Positions 1 through 12,654 are shown, counted from the first letter of the stretch. The stretch: 64,000 bases of DNA from Trichobilharzia szidati (GCA_944472155.2 OX235271.1:82535256-82599255), one strand, 5' to 3'. Numbers and translations are program-made. Notes: generated by a model from the letters alone, not told the origin.

Positions 1-1017
1 GGTCACAATAGTACAAATCACTTTCATAACTTCTTTTTCAACGTTGATTCCAACCATCAGAAAAAGAAAACAGACTGTGTGTGTGAGACCAGCTTCAAGC
101 AATTGTCCGTTGGATTATGCAGTCACGCAATACTAACACTCCTTACATTTCAGATACGTTAAGAAATCAACTTCGACAATGCGGATAGCTAGCTGGATAG
201 TAATAACCGCCCGCATACTTCCATGAAATGTGCATAAGTAATTATCTGTATTTAACTTTATCCATAAAATATCACACATGGATTCCTAGGAGACGGTGGG
301 GTTAGGTGGCTGAGACAGTCCACTTACAGTCGTCAATGGGTTACGGGTTCAAATCTCGGGTGGTAGTATTATAGCCCATACACAATAAGCGAGGCTTACA
401 ACTTCGTTATTATTGTAAATATAAAAGCTATATACTTAACATTTTCATCCTCATCTTGTATCTTTACACGGATGGACGACACCTCATTAAGTTTACTTAG
501 CGATTGAAGGAACAGTGTAAAAAAGCCAACTATATCCCCTAATATGTATGAATTCGAATCGAAATCGACTTTATCTACTATACCCGAATGTCAAGAGTGT
601 GCTGCTTAAATAATGTGATCAGAGAAAACCAAAATTATAGTTTCATTGTGAAAAGAACCGTTGATAAACGAGGTAATATAGTAACAGGCGTATAAAAGTG
701 TCTGTCGAAATCCTACAATTATAGACATACACCCACCCACACACACACACAAATGAGTCATAGAAATCAAATATGCGAATTTTTCATCCCTAATTAGCAT
801 TTGGCTCGTTGTCAAGGTGTGATACCAAAGAAGAAACAACAACAACAAAAAAAAAAAACATGATCCAAAACATCATGATTATGATCCATAACAAAGGGGA
901 TCATATATTATGTATGTATGTATAAAATCAGATCCATAGTCGATTTAATTAGTTAATTAACGAATTTATGCATGCAAGCGCTATGTAGTAATGTGTACGT
1001 TAATGTGGATTACAAAC
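1..1017. other. Intron or flank left of exon 9
   Basis: AT-rich DNA downstream of the last visible donor. It contains a short CA/CT-rich simple repeat near 730-755 and a pyrimidine/purine run near 840-860. No exon, RNA gene or clear transposon was recognised. Confidence 0.5.
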
Positions 1018-1053
1018 CACCACCACCACCACCACAACAACAACAACAACGAC
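1018..1053. repeat. (CAC)n(CAA)n microsatellite
   Basis: CAC repeats pass directly into CAA repeats, just inside the intron after exon 9. On the coding strand this is GTT/GGT-rich and starts within 20 nt of the donor site. Confidence 0.9.
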
Positions 1054-1069
1054 AACCATAATAACATAC

Positions 1070-1206
1070 ATGTGTATTCAAATTTGCAAGTGAACGTTGT
1101 TCATACACGCCTGAAGGAATAAGACCAGATGGTGGATTGACATCAGACGATTGGTGAATTGTAAATTCTCCCATAGTATATGATGGATTTGATTCTGATG
1201 GATGAG
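1070..1206 (-). CDS. Exon 9 (last in window) of unrecognised gene
   Basis: The acceptor follows an A/T tract (TTTTTTATAG, AG at 1208-1207); the donor is ACACAT|GTATGT. The 137 nt run phase 1 to 0 and encode A-H-P-S-E-S-N-P-S-Y-T-M-G-E-F-T, then Ser/Pro/Asn-rich sequence ending A-N-L-N-T-H. It ends with a donor site, so the gene continues beyond position 1. The intron that follows opens with a (GTT/GGT)n microsatellite (1018-1053 on the + strand). No conserved domain is visible; any diagnostic domain probably lies outside the window. Confidence 0.72.
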
Positions 1207-1439
1207 CTATAAAAAAAAAAAACATATTCCATAAAATAGTCATTATAAATGCAGATTATTTATACTCTCTGATCCCTTTTGCATGGATCCATTATTCACT
1301 ATTGGAATTAGGAAAATAACCTTTACCAAAAAAACTCTACATCATAATGACGAAAAACAATAGACGATAGACAGAATTGATTTACATTATAGAATATATA
1401 ACTGCTCGAAAAATGCCTAGGTGAAAACTTTAAACCCTT

Positions 1440-1632
1440 AAACCTAATTTATTTTTTTGTATTTTTTTATTGTAGTATTTTTGATACAAGTATGGAATTT
1501 TCAGCATGTGATATCGATAGCCCAGATTTAGCAGGTCGACCATTGGTATCAGGTGTGTGTCGGCCAGGAATAGAACCCCAGACCATGTGCATGGTCGGCG
1601 AGCGTCCTAACCGCTATGCCACCGACGCACAC
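1440..1632 (-). repeat. tRNA-headed SINE, body type 1a
   Basis: On the minus strand a tRNA-like head starts near 1632 with a GCGTCGGTGGCATAGCGGTT segment (A-box-like) and GGGGTTCTATTCC (B-box-like). It is followed by a body with ATATCGATATCACATGC-type sequence and a T/A-rich end. The same head and body recur at 19478-19662 and 33825-33962. Confidence 0.75.
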
Positions 1633-1699
1633 GAAAAACTAATTAGTGAATCGTATTCAAAATTTGAGCTGAACTGAATTTTCAAAGTTGAACTCTAAG

Positions 1700-1935
1700 T
1701 ACAAGTTGAAATTGCCACACTTCATAAAGATAGGTTTAAAAAAGGCCATGAAAGAAAGAATAATTACGTGGAGAACAACGAGAACTTAGTGGATCTGGGA
1801 GATGGAATGTTTTTGAGTCATGCCTACAAATAATCCCTAGTCATTGATTTTTCAGAACCTCAACAACTCCCTACACGTTGCTCAAACCAACAGTCAAAAA
1901 CTCCGTGGGCTGGTTGCCCTGTTTCAGTGAACAAA
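1700..1935 (-). mobile_element. LINE 3'-end remnant (LSHVGRCRLPGW family)
   Basis: The minus strand holds a heavily decayed version of the C-terminal LINE segment that is clearer at 35187-35640: a glycine-leucine-serine-asparagine-valine-glycine patch, then an N-D-W/G-L-F equivalent of N-Q-W-L-E-T, then M-T-Q-K matching M-A-Q-N. Frames are broken. Intron location means it is an insertion within the large gene. Confidence 0.5.
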
Positions 1936-2759
1936 CATAAAGAGATTCTTTCTTTTAAAGATCGAAAATACACTTTAGACTCTCCTGTAAGTAAAGTAGT
2001 GGAAAAGGGACAACAAAGAGATTATATTCCCATCAATAGTCTCAAGTAGGTATTCTAGCTTCTTCGTCTTCTTCTCCTTTCGTTTCCTTCCTAGGCAGGC
2101 ATAGTAAGTACTATACTGCATATGAAGACATCATAGTAGTAGGGGTATGATGATAAGGTAAGACAACTTCTGAAAGAAGAGTCATTCAATATTGTTATTG
2201 AATTGATTTTAATTATTGACAGAAATAACTGCTAAGTAATTTATCTTGACCTGAATTCTGACCCACGGAGATTGTTACACTTATTTATAATCAATGAAAA
2301 CCTTTCCCCATGTTTACACACACACATAAACACACACGAATAAAGTAAGGATATCTCACCAAATAATTTCTGAAAAAATAAATAAAGCAGAAGAAATACT
2401 CGTATACACATATATATACTCCTCAAGCAGTTAAACTTAAACAAAACAACGCTACAAATTAAATGCTGATAATCTAAGAAGCATCAAACACAGATTCACT
2501 TTACCCAATGGAAATTAATTCGAAAAATATTTTTTTTTAAAGTTCAATAACAGTTGAAAACGAATTTGTAACGTTTTAAATGAACGAAATGATGAAAAGG
2601 AGACTGTCTGATTGCATTATACTTCAAAAATACAATACAATATACTCATAACAAAGCGTCAGCTATGATGTCTCTTTCTATACAAAAAAATAAGCACCAC
2701 AATACATTGAAACACAAACACAAAGTTGTCAGTCTATTTTGAAAGTGAAAGCCAAGTTG

Positions 2760-3790
2760 AACAATTAATATATGTGTAAAACTTGGGCACTGTGGCAGTA
2801 AGTAATTCCATATTAGTTTGTTTATTAGATATATCACACAGTGAGGAAACAGTATTATTTACTGGATGACGTTTCGAACAAAATTTATTGTTCCCAATCA
2901 TATCAATTGTAATCACACGACTTTGACACTTGAGTTTTATAGTTTTCTTTGTTTTCTCTTATTTGTCGTATGGGTAGTAGAATTTTCCAGATATCGGGGA
3001 CAGGTGATGAATCATTCCTATTACATGTATTTGTAGTTGATTCAATAAACAAAGCTTCTGTTATCAATCTCTCCCTATACCCTGTGACATTAGATTTTAA
3101 AACTGTCATCCTATCCCATCCTATTGTATGGTTGTGTGTGACTGCATCTAGTGCTATAGCTGAACTATTCTCTAGATTTCTTATCTTATTCGGGTCAACC
3201 AATCTAGATTTTGCTAAGTTTTTATGTTCAGCTAGTCTGACTGCCCCTGTTCTACTAGTTTGACCTACGTATTTGACCTGACAATCATTGCAGATAGGGT
3301 ATTAGATAAACTAAATTGGTTTGTTTTAAAGGCTTTACAGGATCCTTTAACCGACAAAACTTGTTTCTAATTGAGTTTGTGGGTTTGAATGCCATTTTTA
3401 TTCCTGCCTTGTTAAGAATTCTGCGTAAGGTTCCCGAGCTTCCTTCCTTGTATGGAATTACTACTGATGATTTAGATTCCTTATTGTTGGTGTCGTCATT
3501 AATATTATTATTATTATCACTATTATTATTATCGTTATTATTGTTATTATCACTATCGCTACTATCATTATTTATTTTATTTTTACATTTCCTTATATAT
3601 TTCCTAACTAATTTATCCGGGTAATTATTAAGCTTCAAAACTTCTTTTATGTGTATCAGTTCCTGTTTTACATTTTCTTTGGTACTCTTAGTTTTTGTGC
3701 TCTATCATTTAAACATTTCACCAATCCTATTTTTACTGACATAGAATGGGATCATCGGAAGTCTAAATATCTGTTTGAGTGTGTGGGTTG
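2760..3790 (-). mobile_element. Penelope-like element, 3' part with GIY-YIG domain
   Basis: Minus strand. The region at 3285-3638 encodes a lysine-rich linker, an Asn/Asp-rich run and the segment V-V-I-P-Y-K-E-G-S-S-G. After a frameshift near 3290 the frame continues C-N-D-C-Q-V-K-Y-V-G-Q-T-S-R-T-G, then R-L-A-E-H-K-N, the Y-V-G...R...E-H pattern of the GIY-YIG nuclease that ends Penelope-like retroelement proteins. The rest runs to about 2960. Downstream, 2760-2910 is a terminal segment repeated at 51058-51235 and in pieces at 39690-39850. The reverse transcriptase is absent, so the copy is 5'-truncated. It lies in the intron between exons 8 and 9, in the same orientation as the gene. Confidence 0.78.
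3499..3580. repeat. ATT-type microsatellite inside the Penelope-like frame
   Basis: Interrupted ATT/ATC/GTT repeats on the + strand. Read on the minus strand they give an Asn/Asp-rich run of about 27 residues in the element's open frame. Confidence 0.8.
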
Positions 3791-3833
3791 AACAATAACA
3801 ATAATAGGATGTCTGATTAACATTATAACTTAC

Positions 3834-3948
3834 CAGTCTGAGGCATATTGCATGGATGTTGTTGTTGTTCCGGCAATCCAATCAAAGAACCTGATCGTAA
3901 CGCAGATGGTGCACCATACAAACTACCCGCACCAGAATAATTCATTGC
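3834..3948 (-). CDS. Exon 8 of unrecognised gene
   Basis: Acceptor TTGATAG (AG at 3950-3949) and donor ACTG|GTAAGT frame 115 nt, phase 0 to 1. The peptide is A-M-N-Y-S-G-A-G-S-L-Y-G-A-P-S-A-L-R-S-G followed by a short Gln/His stretch. It is small, Gly/Ser/Ala-rich and low in charge. A decayed Penelope-like element lies in the next intron, about 50 nt downstream of the donor. The phase fit with the exons on both sides is the main support. Confidence 0.73.
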
Positions 3949-5881
3949 CTATCAAGAAGATATGGAAAAATAATATTAGAATTAGAATAAAATGCAACAA
4001 CAAATATAGCATTTGAAATAAGGACTAGTGTCCAAAACATCAATACATTATTTGCTACAGTTGAAAGAGAATCAAAGTAATCCATTCACACACTGGAACC
4101 AGAGCTACCTTTAAATTATGTTTAAGGTTGAAAGATGAACATATCACAGAATAAATAGTGTAAATTAGTTGAAGTACCAATTCTATCGTCTTTAACAGGT
4201 TATTACGCACAGATGTCATTACCCTTCATAGCTTAGAGTTTACTTAGAACCAGAAGAAGATGAATACTAAATTGTCCAAATATTTCAATTACCAAAGGGA
4301 TGCACATACTGAAGAAAGGCTCACCACCAAAGGCTCTTAACCAACGATTTACGAGAAATAGAAATTAACAATAGTCGATTCAAATACTTGATGCAAAACA
4401 TCGTATTTCCGGGAGAGAAAAACAAATTGTTTCAAGAAAATTGAGAAGAATGAGTGTTTCATAGCCTATATACAGCTGGCTGGCTGGATTCAACATAGAA
4501 CTTGGCACTGAAGTGCAGTGGTTCGAGCTGCCACGTTCAAAATAGCACACAAAGGTAGACAAGAAAATGAGTGAAGAGAATCAATAGAGTTTTGACAAGT
4601 ATAAGAGTGAAAGAGTGAGTAATGGTAGAAAGGAATATGAAAGATTATAGAGACTGAATACATCTGCATAAGCCATTGACAACGATTTTGAGCCATATCA
4701 CCTATTGTCTCCAGCCATTGATTCTTAGAGTTCCGAGGGCGGGCCCCAACCCGGAAGTCTGCATCTCCCTACCTGACTCAGTTTAACTGTCAAGGATTTC
4801 ATGGATTGATGTCTATATACAGAATCATAAAGTAAATGGATCCCAAGTAACGCTGAGCATGAAAGCGTATTAATTTGGGTCAACATGTGTATCATAGGAG
4901 AACAAAGAGAATGAGAGAAGACACAAGTAAATTCATCTATTATAGTGTCAACAATTTCGAAGATATGGAATGTTAAACAAATCTAAGCGATTGTAAACTG
5001 TTGGTTCTTAAAATCTTGAGAAAATCAGTAAAAAGAAGTATCTTGAGACGACTCTTCTTACTTTTTTGTAAATCTACTTCCACCTAACCTTAAAATAATT
5101 CATGAAGATGGAGATGCCTCCGCAAAGTCAAGACTTATCTCTGAGGGCATAGTCGATACACATTCACCCACTGTGATCCCATTACACACAAGCAACTCAA
5201 TACAATTATATTTTACCAGAAACGTATAGCTTCCTAAGTTCTTAAATCTTAACAGCTTTATTTTATCCGTGAGGCATGTCAGACGGTAGGATACTCTGTC
5301 AATGGCAGAACGACACTTATTTAATGAAGACGACACTGTATCCTGAGAACTAATGCAATTTTCGGTAAAATTACGTTCTTATCCCTAAACAAAGAGTTGA
5401 TACCGACTGATGCGAAATGTCATCCATAAAATAAAACGCATAACGATTGGTTAAGATATACGAAAAAACACTATAATTTCGTCAAAATCTTTGCTAAACA
5501 CAGCAATATTGTCTTTGAATTCGTGGCTAAACAGATTCTTTACACGCAGTACGTCAATTCCTGAATAGTTAGAAAAACACACACGCACACGATGATCTTT
5601 ACCAGTATATTCATGGGAATAATAGGGGAGTTAGTGAGGATATACAACTATAGGGAAAATTACTATTCGTGGTCCGTTTAAACATCAATAATCCAGTCGG
5701 AAAGCCTTGATATGGCTTTACTTCTACTCCTACTACAGCAGTGTGGAAAACACATCTTCCTAGAATGACTGTTTTTAAAAATCATGGTGCTTTAGGAAAA
5801 ACACTCAGGCATCCTGCAAGTTAATATAAAGAGATACATAAAATTAAATGAAGTCATCAACAAAAAGATTATCATATTTAC
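3949..5881. other. Intron between exons 7 and 8
   Basis: Holds a LINE 3' remnant at 4485-4800 (listed separately). The rest is AT-rich unique-looking DNA with a short CA run near 5578-5592. I see no exon. Confidence 0.5.
4485..4800 (-). mobile_element. LINE 3'-end remnant (LSHVGRCRLPGW family)
   Basis: Minus strand reads L-S-Q-V-G-R-C-R-L-P-G-W-G-P, then after a small frame change N-Q-W-L-E-T-I-G-D-M-A-Q-N-R-C-Q-W. This is the same C-terminal segment as at 35187-35640. The 3' untranslated part follows to about 4485, with the GAACTTTGCACATCTGTG-like patch shared by the family (here CTTGGCACTGAAGTGCAG on the + strand). Only the 3' end is present. Confidence 0.72.
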
Positions 5882-6135
5882 ATGTGTTAAATGATTGCTA
5901 CTATTATCAGGATGAATAGATGAATTAGGATTGGGATAAACTGAAACAGAAGTCAATTCTGATGTTAAATGACAAGCAGAATTGTCATGTGAAGGAAAAT
6001 TCGATGTATGCGCTGTCCCAGTTACACAGCTTGGATTAATCACATTCGTTGCACTCGACCAAACACCACCACCACCACCTTGAACTGTATTGCCGCAGCC
6101 GCCGCCACCACCAACACCGTTACAGGCTGTTGTAT
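5882..6135 (-). CDS. Exon 7, Gly-rich then Ser/Asn/His-rich
   Basis: Acceptor TTGTATTTACAG (AG at 6137-6136) and donor ACACAT|GTAAAT frame 254 nt, phase 1 to 0. The peptide begins D-T-T-A-C-N-G-V, has two five-residue Gly runs, then Ser/Asn/His/Pro-rich sequence ending N-S-S-N-H-L-T-H. The Gly runs come from a GGT-type trinucleotide stretch, and the same kind of run occurs in exon 6, so slippage probably drives length change here. No domain is recognised. Confidence 0.77.
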
Positions 6136-8031
6136 CTGTAAATACAACAAAAGAAGGAGGGAAACAAAGCGTATTATTCAACAATTATTATTATTGGGGA
6201 GTAAAAAGCAGAAAAACAATCAAAGGCGACTACTATCATGATGCAAATTGTGCACCATTAATTTAAATTTGCACAGAAGACACCTGATCTCACATATCAC
6301 TACATATACACACACAAAAGACTATCTATCAAACAGGGAATTCAAATCTACTTGTAGCAAAAAGATAGGAAAAGACTTCTATGATGAAAAGAAAAGAGAA
6401 GCCAGTCAGCCATCAAGCATTGCATTACTGAGGACAAAAACGGGGGCTGGGAAAGAAACAAGACCTGATTTTAAGAAACGCTAAGATTAAAATATCAACT
6501 AGGAAAGTAAGAAAGACAAGCAAATTAATGAGAATTGTAAGCATGAATTAATATTATTAGGTAAACTTTGTGTTAGAAATGAAAATGAGAATGAAAGAAA
6601 ACCTGCCTCAAGGCTAAATCCATTGCAAACAAACACACACACACACACGCTTGTCTTGTTTAAGTGAATCAGCGCGCATAGTAAAAGTAAAACAAATAAT
6701 AATAATCATACTAAATAGCTACAAACCCACGTACTATGCGACCCCAAGGGACACAGCAGCGCGCACCCACAAAAAACAAGAGAGAAGACAAAAAAGAGAT
6801 AAAAAAGAATCAACCCCTAAATAGAAAACACATGCAGTAAAAGAAGAAGAGAAAAACACAGATGTATTCACACTACTACAGTTAATAAGAAAGCAAAAAT
6901 ATCTATTCATCATCATCAACAGGGGGGCAGGAGCAGGAGCAGGGGGTGGGGGGAGCGGAAGAAGTACAAGCAAATAGAAACTAGGAGGAAAGTAAACATT
7001 CTATGCAGTAAAAACACGTACAAGGGATAAAATTGACAAAATGCAGGGTGGGGAGATGAAGATTGAAGAAATAATCATATACATCTCTACACACTGATGT
7101 TTTCTCTCTACAAGACATGTCGATACAACATAGGCTATATAGAATGAAAAGAAAATTATTTTTAGGGATTGGTCAAGAATTTCTATGCAGAAAAGTTATA
7201 AGAAATTCAATGTGTTATAATGTAGTTGCTATATTTTTTTTCAATTTCTAGTCAAAACAAATAATAAAGGAAATAAATGAATGCGTATCACTTCATCATC
7301 CTCTTAAGATGATAATATAATATCATACTTGGAACTGTGAAAGCAATTACAGAAATCAAATAATATACAAAAATAAAGTATACCCCCTAGAAGAGTTCAT
7401 ATGTATCTTAATTCTATTTATTCAAAATTATTTTTATTATTACTATAAAATCACAATATAGCTTGAAGTTATAATTCAGAGGTCAAATCAAAGGCAACAA
7501 CTGTATTATTCAATAACAGTGATGTATGTAGGTACGCCTGACACGCATAAACACAAGCAACTTTTGTCTCCATCGGATGAAACATACGCCCACGCTTTAG
7601 ATCACCATTGATGAGTAGTAAGAACTATTGATTCGTATTATAGGTTTCGACTTATTTAGTTGCTGTTATGTTTAGAATTTTTTCTGCTCTTTATAACGTC
7701 AAACAGATAATCTATTGTAATCTGGATAATTCTCCTAGTGAAAGGATATCACACTCCGGGATGTAACTAAAACGGGCGCACTCTAGGAAGAGATCTTATA
7801 TTCTGAGCTTCATTTTCATGTTCTCATTATAGGGATTCTATACTTAATATAGATATAGATATGAGTAGCAAGCAATGCAAATGTACACTAATCAAACCTA
7901 ATCTGAAAATGGAGATCCTGTCAATCAATCCTAAGATGGGCTCAAGATAATCTTTCTAGTAACATTCATAAATTGAAAACATTGATATCCGTTGATTGTT
8001 AGCACGAAAACAAAAAGCACAATCGACTCAC
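6136..8031. other. Intron between exons 6 and 7
   Basis: Purine-rich near the exon 7 acceptor, then AT-rich DNA with short CA and AAT runs (about 6640, 6695) and a G-rich patch near 6920-6955. No transposon or further exon recognised. Confidence 0.5.
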
Positions 8032-8494
8032 CCATTCCATAGTAAGGATCAAAAATCGTCGATGAGACACCAATGGAATCATTCGGGGGTGGATAATGTA
8101 AAGATTTCAATTCACGATTGGTTGTATCATCGCCGCCACCACCAACACCACCACCACCACCAATAATTGAAGCTTCAATTCCACGACGTGTATCAATATC
8201 ATCATTTCCACACAAAGATGACATACATGATCCAGTATTACCAACTGGAGCATTTAAATTAGTATAAACGACGCATGGATCATGATCATCACGTAAGTGG
8301 TCTGCTGTTCTAATCATTGACTCCATGTCAGATCGACTTCTTGATAATGATGATGGTATTGTTGGACAATTGTAGTTACTTCCGGTAAGAAGACTAGGAG
8401 GAGGTGTTGTATGCGTGGATAATCGAGGACATATATTTGTTTCATTGACAGTGGAATTATTCGAGTCTTTAATACCGAGCATTGAGTCATAAAG
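8032..8494 (-). CDS. Exon 6, Ser/Pro/Gly-rich
   Basis: Acceptor TTATCACAG (AG at 8496-8495) and donor ATGG|GTGAGTCG frame 463 nt, phase 0 to 1. It starts L-Y-D-S-M-L-G-I-K-D-S and ends F-D-P-Y-Y-G-M plus one base. Visible features are a Thr/Pro run, a Ser-Arg patch (S-L-S-R-S-R-S-D), and a Gly run (GGGGGVGGGG) encoded by GGT/GGC repeats. No known fold is recognised. It follows an intron of over 11 kb packed with repeats. The phase matches exons on both sides. Confidence 0.78.
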
Positions 8495-8994
8495 CTGTGA
8501 TAAACGAAGAAAAATGTGGGGAAAAAATCATTAAAGCACAGTTAATGAGAGAGGGAGAGAGTAATATGCACAGAACAGTAAACAAGTGATTATACAATAA
8601 TGTGAAGAAAAGTGTAGCTATTGCTACCCTTTTGCACACTTTCAAAAGCTTCAAATTTTGAATTAATAACAGCTGAGTTGGAGAAGTAAACGTAACTAAA
8701 TATAGGCAATATGTGGGAAGAGATTCAATGACGAAAGAGGCATATAAAATATATTTGACTGAGTCCCACTTCAATGAACTCAAGAGTCCTTAGAGTATGC
8801 TACGCCAGAAGCAGTGGAAAGCTAGTCGAATACAACCACTATTTATTTTGTCTACCTCAATCAAAGACAGAAATGCTTCTGTAGTGTCATTGCATTCTCT
8901 CAGTGAGAAGTAAATAGGTGTCACCAAATTAACACCATCTCCTCTAGGCCTGTTGAGTTAATCTCAAACGTCAGCGTATACCACCATAATTTAA

Positions 8995-9045
8995 GTAACG
9001 CATACTGTCGAGGTTCGACTGCCCGCTGACGCACTCCTGAACGCC
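8995..9045 (+). repeat. SINE fragment, type 1b
   Basis: The stretch GAGGTTCGACTGCCCGCTGA followed by CGCACTCC matches the B-box and first body bases of the SINE complete at 54825-55054. Both ends are missing or decayed. Confidence 0.5.
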
Positions 9046-9279
9046 GCCCAGTTTACTAGGAGCAGGTAATAAATCTGGAAAACAAAGATATTTGGGTGTG
9101 AAGCTAGCGACCCCGCACAAGCCGCTACTGAAAGTTTACAGCTGGAAGTTCTGTTACACTCAGAACGCGAAGAAATGAGAGGGAAACTAATTAGTGGCAT
9201 TAAGATACTTACAAATGAATAAATCCCCCTTTCTATTAATTATCACTAGATTACATTTCATCACTTAAGTAGAACCTGA

Positions 9280-9481
9280 ACGAGAAACGAGTTGGGTGTA
9301 GATCCGTGTATGATATAGAGGAGATCGTGTGAGGGGGGTGGACGAGAGCCGATGGGCAATCGTGCGGCCAACTGGAGAGAGCTACAGAGAACAAAGCAAA
9401 GTGGAGATGTGCTGTTGAAGCCCTATGTTCCACTCGGAACCCAAAAGAATAATAAAACATTTTGTCACTATAATAAAGCAT
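9280..9481 (+). mobile_element. RTE-type LINE 3' end
   Basis: The + strand retains the end of an RTE-like frame (E-L-G-V, then W-R-E-L-Q-R-T-K-Q-S-G-D-V), with stops, running into AAGCCCTATGTTCCACTCGG and ending AAAAGAATAATAAA. The tail is shared with the RTE ends at 13380, 25190 and 62950, and closely matches the tail of SINE type 1b. Confidence 0.62.
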
Positions 9482-10838
9482 AAGTAAAATGAACTGACAA
9501 CGTAAATATAGTTTGGTTTCAGAAAGGTCTCACAACATTACCGCAAAACCGACACAACTACCCCAAATTCATACATGATTATGTAACCTGTCTGATGAAT
9601 ACTGACTAGCGACTTATTCATAAGGAAGCTGACCACAAGATATAAAACCCCTTTTCTTTCATCAAAATTGTAACGGAAAATTACCACCGACAATATGAAA
9701 CAAAATTTCTAAAAGAAAAGCTTCACCATCACCACCATATGAGAAAAACACAGAAGAGACAAATAATTATGTGAATTGATCTGCATACAGAGGCTCAGTC
9801 CGAATTAAACTAGAAAAACGCAAAGGAAGTAAACACAATCCGCATTTGCTATTGCCGTTGTCATCAATGTAGCAGTAGTAGTAGGTAGTACAAGAATCAA
9901 ACGAAACAAGTGTACAGGACAGTAGCAGTAGTAGTAGCAAGAGACAGAAAAATGCACTTGCAAAATACAATTATTACCTGATAATATTGTAAAAGACAAA
10001 AATTTGACCTATAAAGCAGACGTGGTTTGGTTTGTATTTTATCGACTAATAATCATAATTATAATAAAAATAAATGAGGATGTCGATGTAAACGACGATA
10101 GCGCTGTTGATAATGATAATAATAATAATACTAGTTATAATATTTATTGATGAAGATGAATGTAGTTGAGTGAATAGGGGAATATAAGTGATTAAAATAG
10201 AGTAAAATTCATTTAGATATGACAGAGAGATAATATACACCTACCTACCTATCTACCAGCACCACCACCCTTCCACACAAACATACACACACACGCATAC
10301 ATACGACTAGACAGATATAGATACAGGGAATATGCAAATGCAACATGACTCGATATTTCCAAATCAATACAAGCGATGAAAACTAAACAATTAAACGAAC
10401 AAACGAGACACAAAGACTGGTTCCCCACCCCCCAGAAAAAATACACAGCAGAAGAAACCGAATAATATGAGTGCGCGCACACACACATACACACAAACGA
10501 AGGAACAAACAAGCACAGAAATTAGCTAACAAATATACATATATTAAATTAAATTCCTAGAAATAGTCAGGTAGTAGTAGTAGGAGTAGAAGAAGGGAAA
10601 AAATCAGAGGCACAGATGTGCAAATCATTATTTTTATGTAGTTTTCTTTTGCTTTTTGCTTACCTATTTGTGCATCAAGTAAAAATCGTAGTTACAGTCT
10701 TTGTGGATGTGCACGTACGCGGAGGTTACACACGCTCTCCACTTCATCTGCTCCACCTCACCACACCCACACCCACCCATCTCTTCGAGGAAACGGAATA
10801 TTTTCCCTCAGCGCCGAAATAAACAAGTATTGAAGGTA

Positions 10839-10839
<1 letters not shown>

Positions 10840-10880
<41 letters not shown>
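10840..10880. repeat. (AT)n microsatellite
   Basis: Uninterrupted AT dinucleotides, about 40 bp, in the large intron. Confidence 0.95.
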
Positions 10881-10883
<3 letters not shown>

Positions 10884-11328
10884 ATATATTCGCAGTAAAA
10901 GGAGGGAGGGAAAGACAAAGACGGAGACAGATATAGAGAGAGAGAGCTGTAAGAGATATTATAGCCTGGGAAATTTTTCCTTTACAGCACATATAATCAT
11001 CACATTAACCTACTAACTGATTCCCTACAGCTGTACACACAAGAAGACGAAGAGGAGGGAAATTACTAGTCAGTATCTGCTTTATTCTCTCTCTCCGTTT
11101 TTCTTCTATATTTTATCGGTACAATGTATATCTCTATGCATATACCTAATAGGGTAGGCGTTTTTTTCCTTGAATGAAATAAAGACAGAGAAGTGGAGGA
11201 AGACGAGGACGAAAAAAAGTTGCCTTCAACATTCACATAGAGAAAAAAAGCCAAGCAAAGGTTTTTAAAAAGAGAATGACAAATCAGTAAATTAGGTCAA
11301 AATATCTGCCTTTATTTATGTCTTCATC

Positions 11329-11352
11329 TATCATCATCATCATCATCATCAT
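11329..11352. repeat. (TCA)n microsatellite
   Basis: Seven or more TCA units, slightly interrupted at the end. Confidence 0.9.
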
Positions 11353-12654
11353 AATCATCAAAATAGATAAAAATATATGATAGGCCTAATTTTTGCACAA
11401 TTATACCCAATAATGGTCAATTTTGTAAAATATCTAAGATAATTTCTTTCTTCATAAATGAGAAATTTTTTCTTGAAATACAAATTTCTGTGCTAGAAGG
11501 TAAAAGAGAATATGAGACAGTCGTTAATTTTTAAAGTACAAATATCTTCAGCTATTCTAACTGCCCACTTACTCTACAAGAAAACACGAAAAGATGTTAC
11601 CGCTAGTTGTTGTTGTTGTTGCTGTTTGCATCGTGACTAAATCAACTAAATCTACACAGATTTCGAGGTGAATAGTGATCACTAACACTTTTCCTTTGGA
11701 AACTGAAACTATTTAGAACGCAATACATGTGATCCGCTTGATATCATAAATGCGGTAACCAAGAAAGTAAGTATCACTGCATGAATGATTGAGATGAGTA
11801 CTTGTATACGAATGAGAATCAACCAGTGTAGTGGCTGCTGGCCAGATCAAAGTGATCTAAACATTGTAAGGTCGTTTCACTCGTTCGGATAGAAGCTCAT
11901 CACCAGTGTACCCAGTGTGACTCAGCCCAGAGAGTGTCGAATCATTAATTCGCAGTTTCGCAATCAATACAGTTTGAGGTGAAAAGTACTCACTACAGTT
12001 TTCTTTGTAAACCGAAATTATTCAGATCAAAATACATGTGATCCTGCTTCATACCATAAATGGTAATTAAGAAAACAAGTGTTCATGACTGCGAATATAA
12101 CTATGTCGATGAATCAAATGTCGTCAAGATAGCGGTTAAAAGAGTATTACTGAAAGTTAATCGAAGTACTCCTTTGAAATCAGAATAATTAACGCTAGTG
12201 TGATTTTTCCTAAGCTTATTACCTAATCACCACTTAGAGAATCAAATATGTCACCCTAGAAAGTTACATATCATTAATATATTTCAAGTAAATTGTTTGG
12301 CCTGGAATACATTTCAACTGACGATTGTGTCCCATCACTACCAATAAAATCGAACTATCCATTACTACAACCTCAAATTGCTAATGCTAACGTCATCAAC
12401 TATTAGAACATAACTAGAACAGAGTGTATATATGCAGTAGGTCGAATACAATGTTGACTACCAATCAAGTTCTACAAGCAAGACATACTCTCACATCTGG
12501 AATACAAAGTACGGGTAAAAGTGATTATTTCACTAATACTACCAAATGTAATCAATTACACATAATACATAACCAAATTTGAGATGCAATAATGTGAATC
12601 AGGTTGCTGTATATATGTATATATATATATATATACTACTACTACTCTGTTTTT

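Noticed and set aside
606..848. 80-codon minus-strand frame
   Set aside because: Low-complexity, starts in an AAC/AAG-rich stretch, no homology or splice fit.
1558..1632. Possible tRNA gene
   Set aside because: The A- and B-boxes are good, but the same sequence recurs with attached SINE bodies; treated as a SINE head.
3316..3624. 102-codon Leu-rich plus-strand frame
   Set aside because: It is the antisense shadow of the Penelope-like frame and its ATT repeat.
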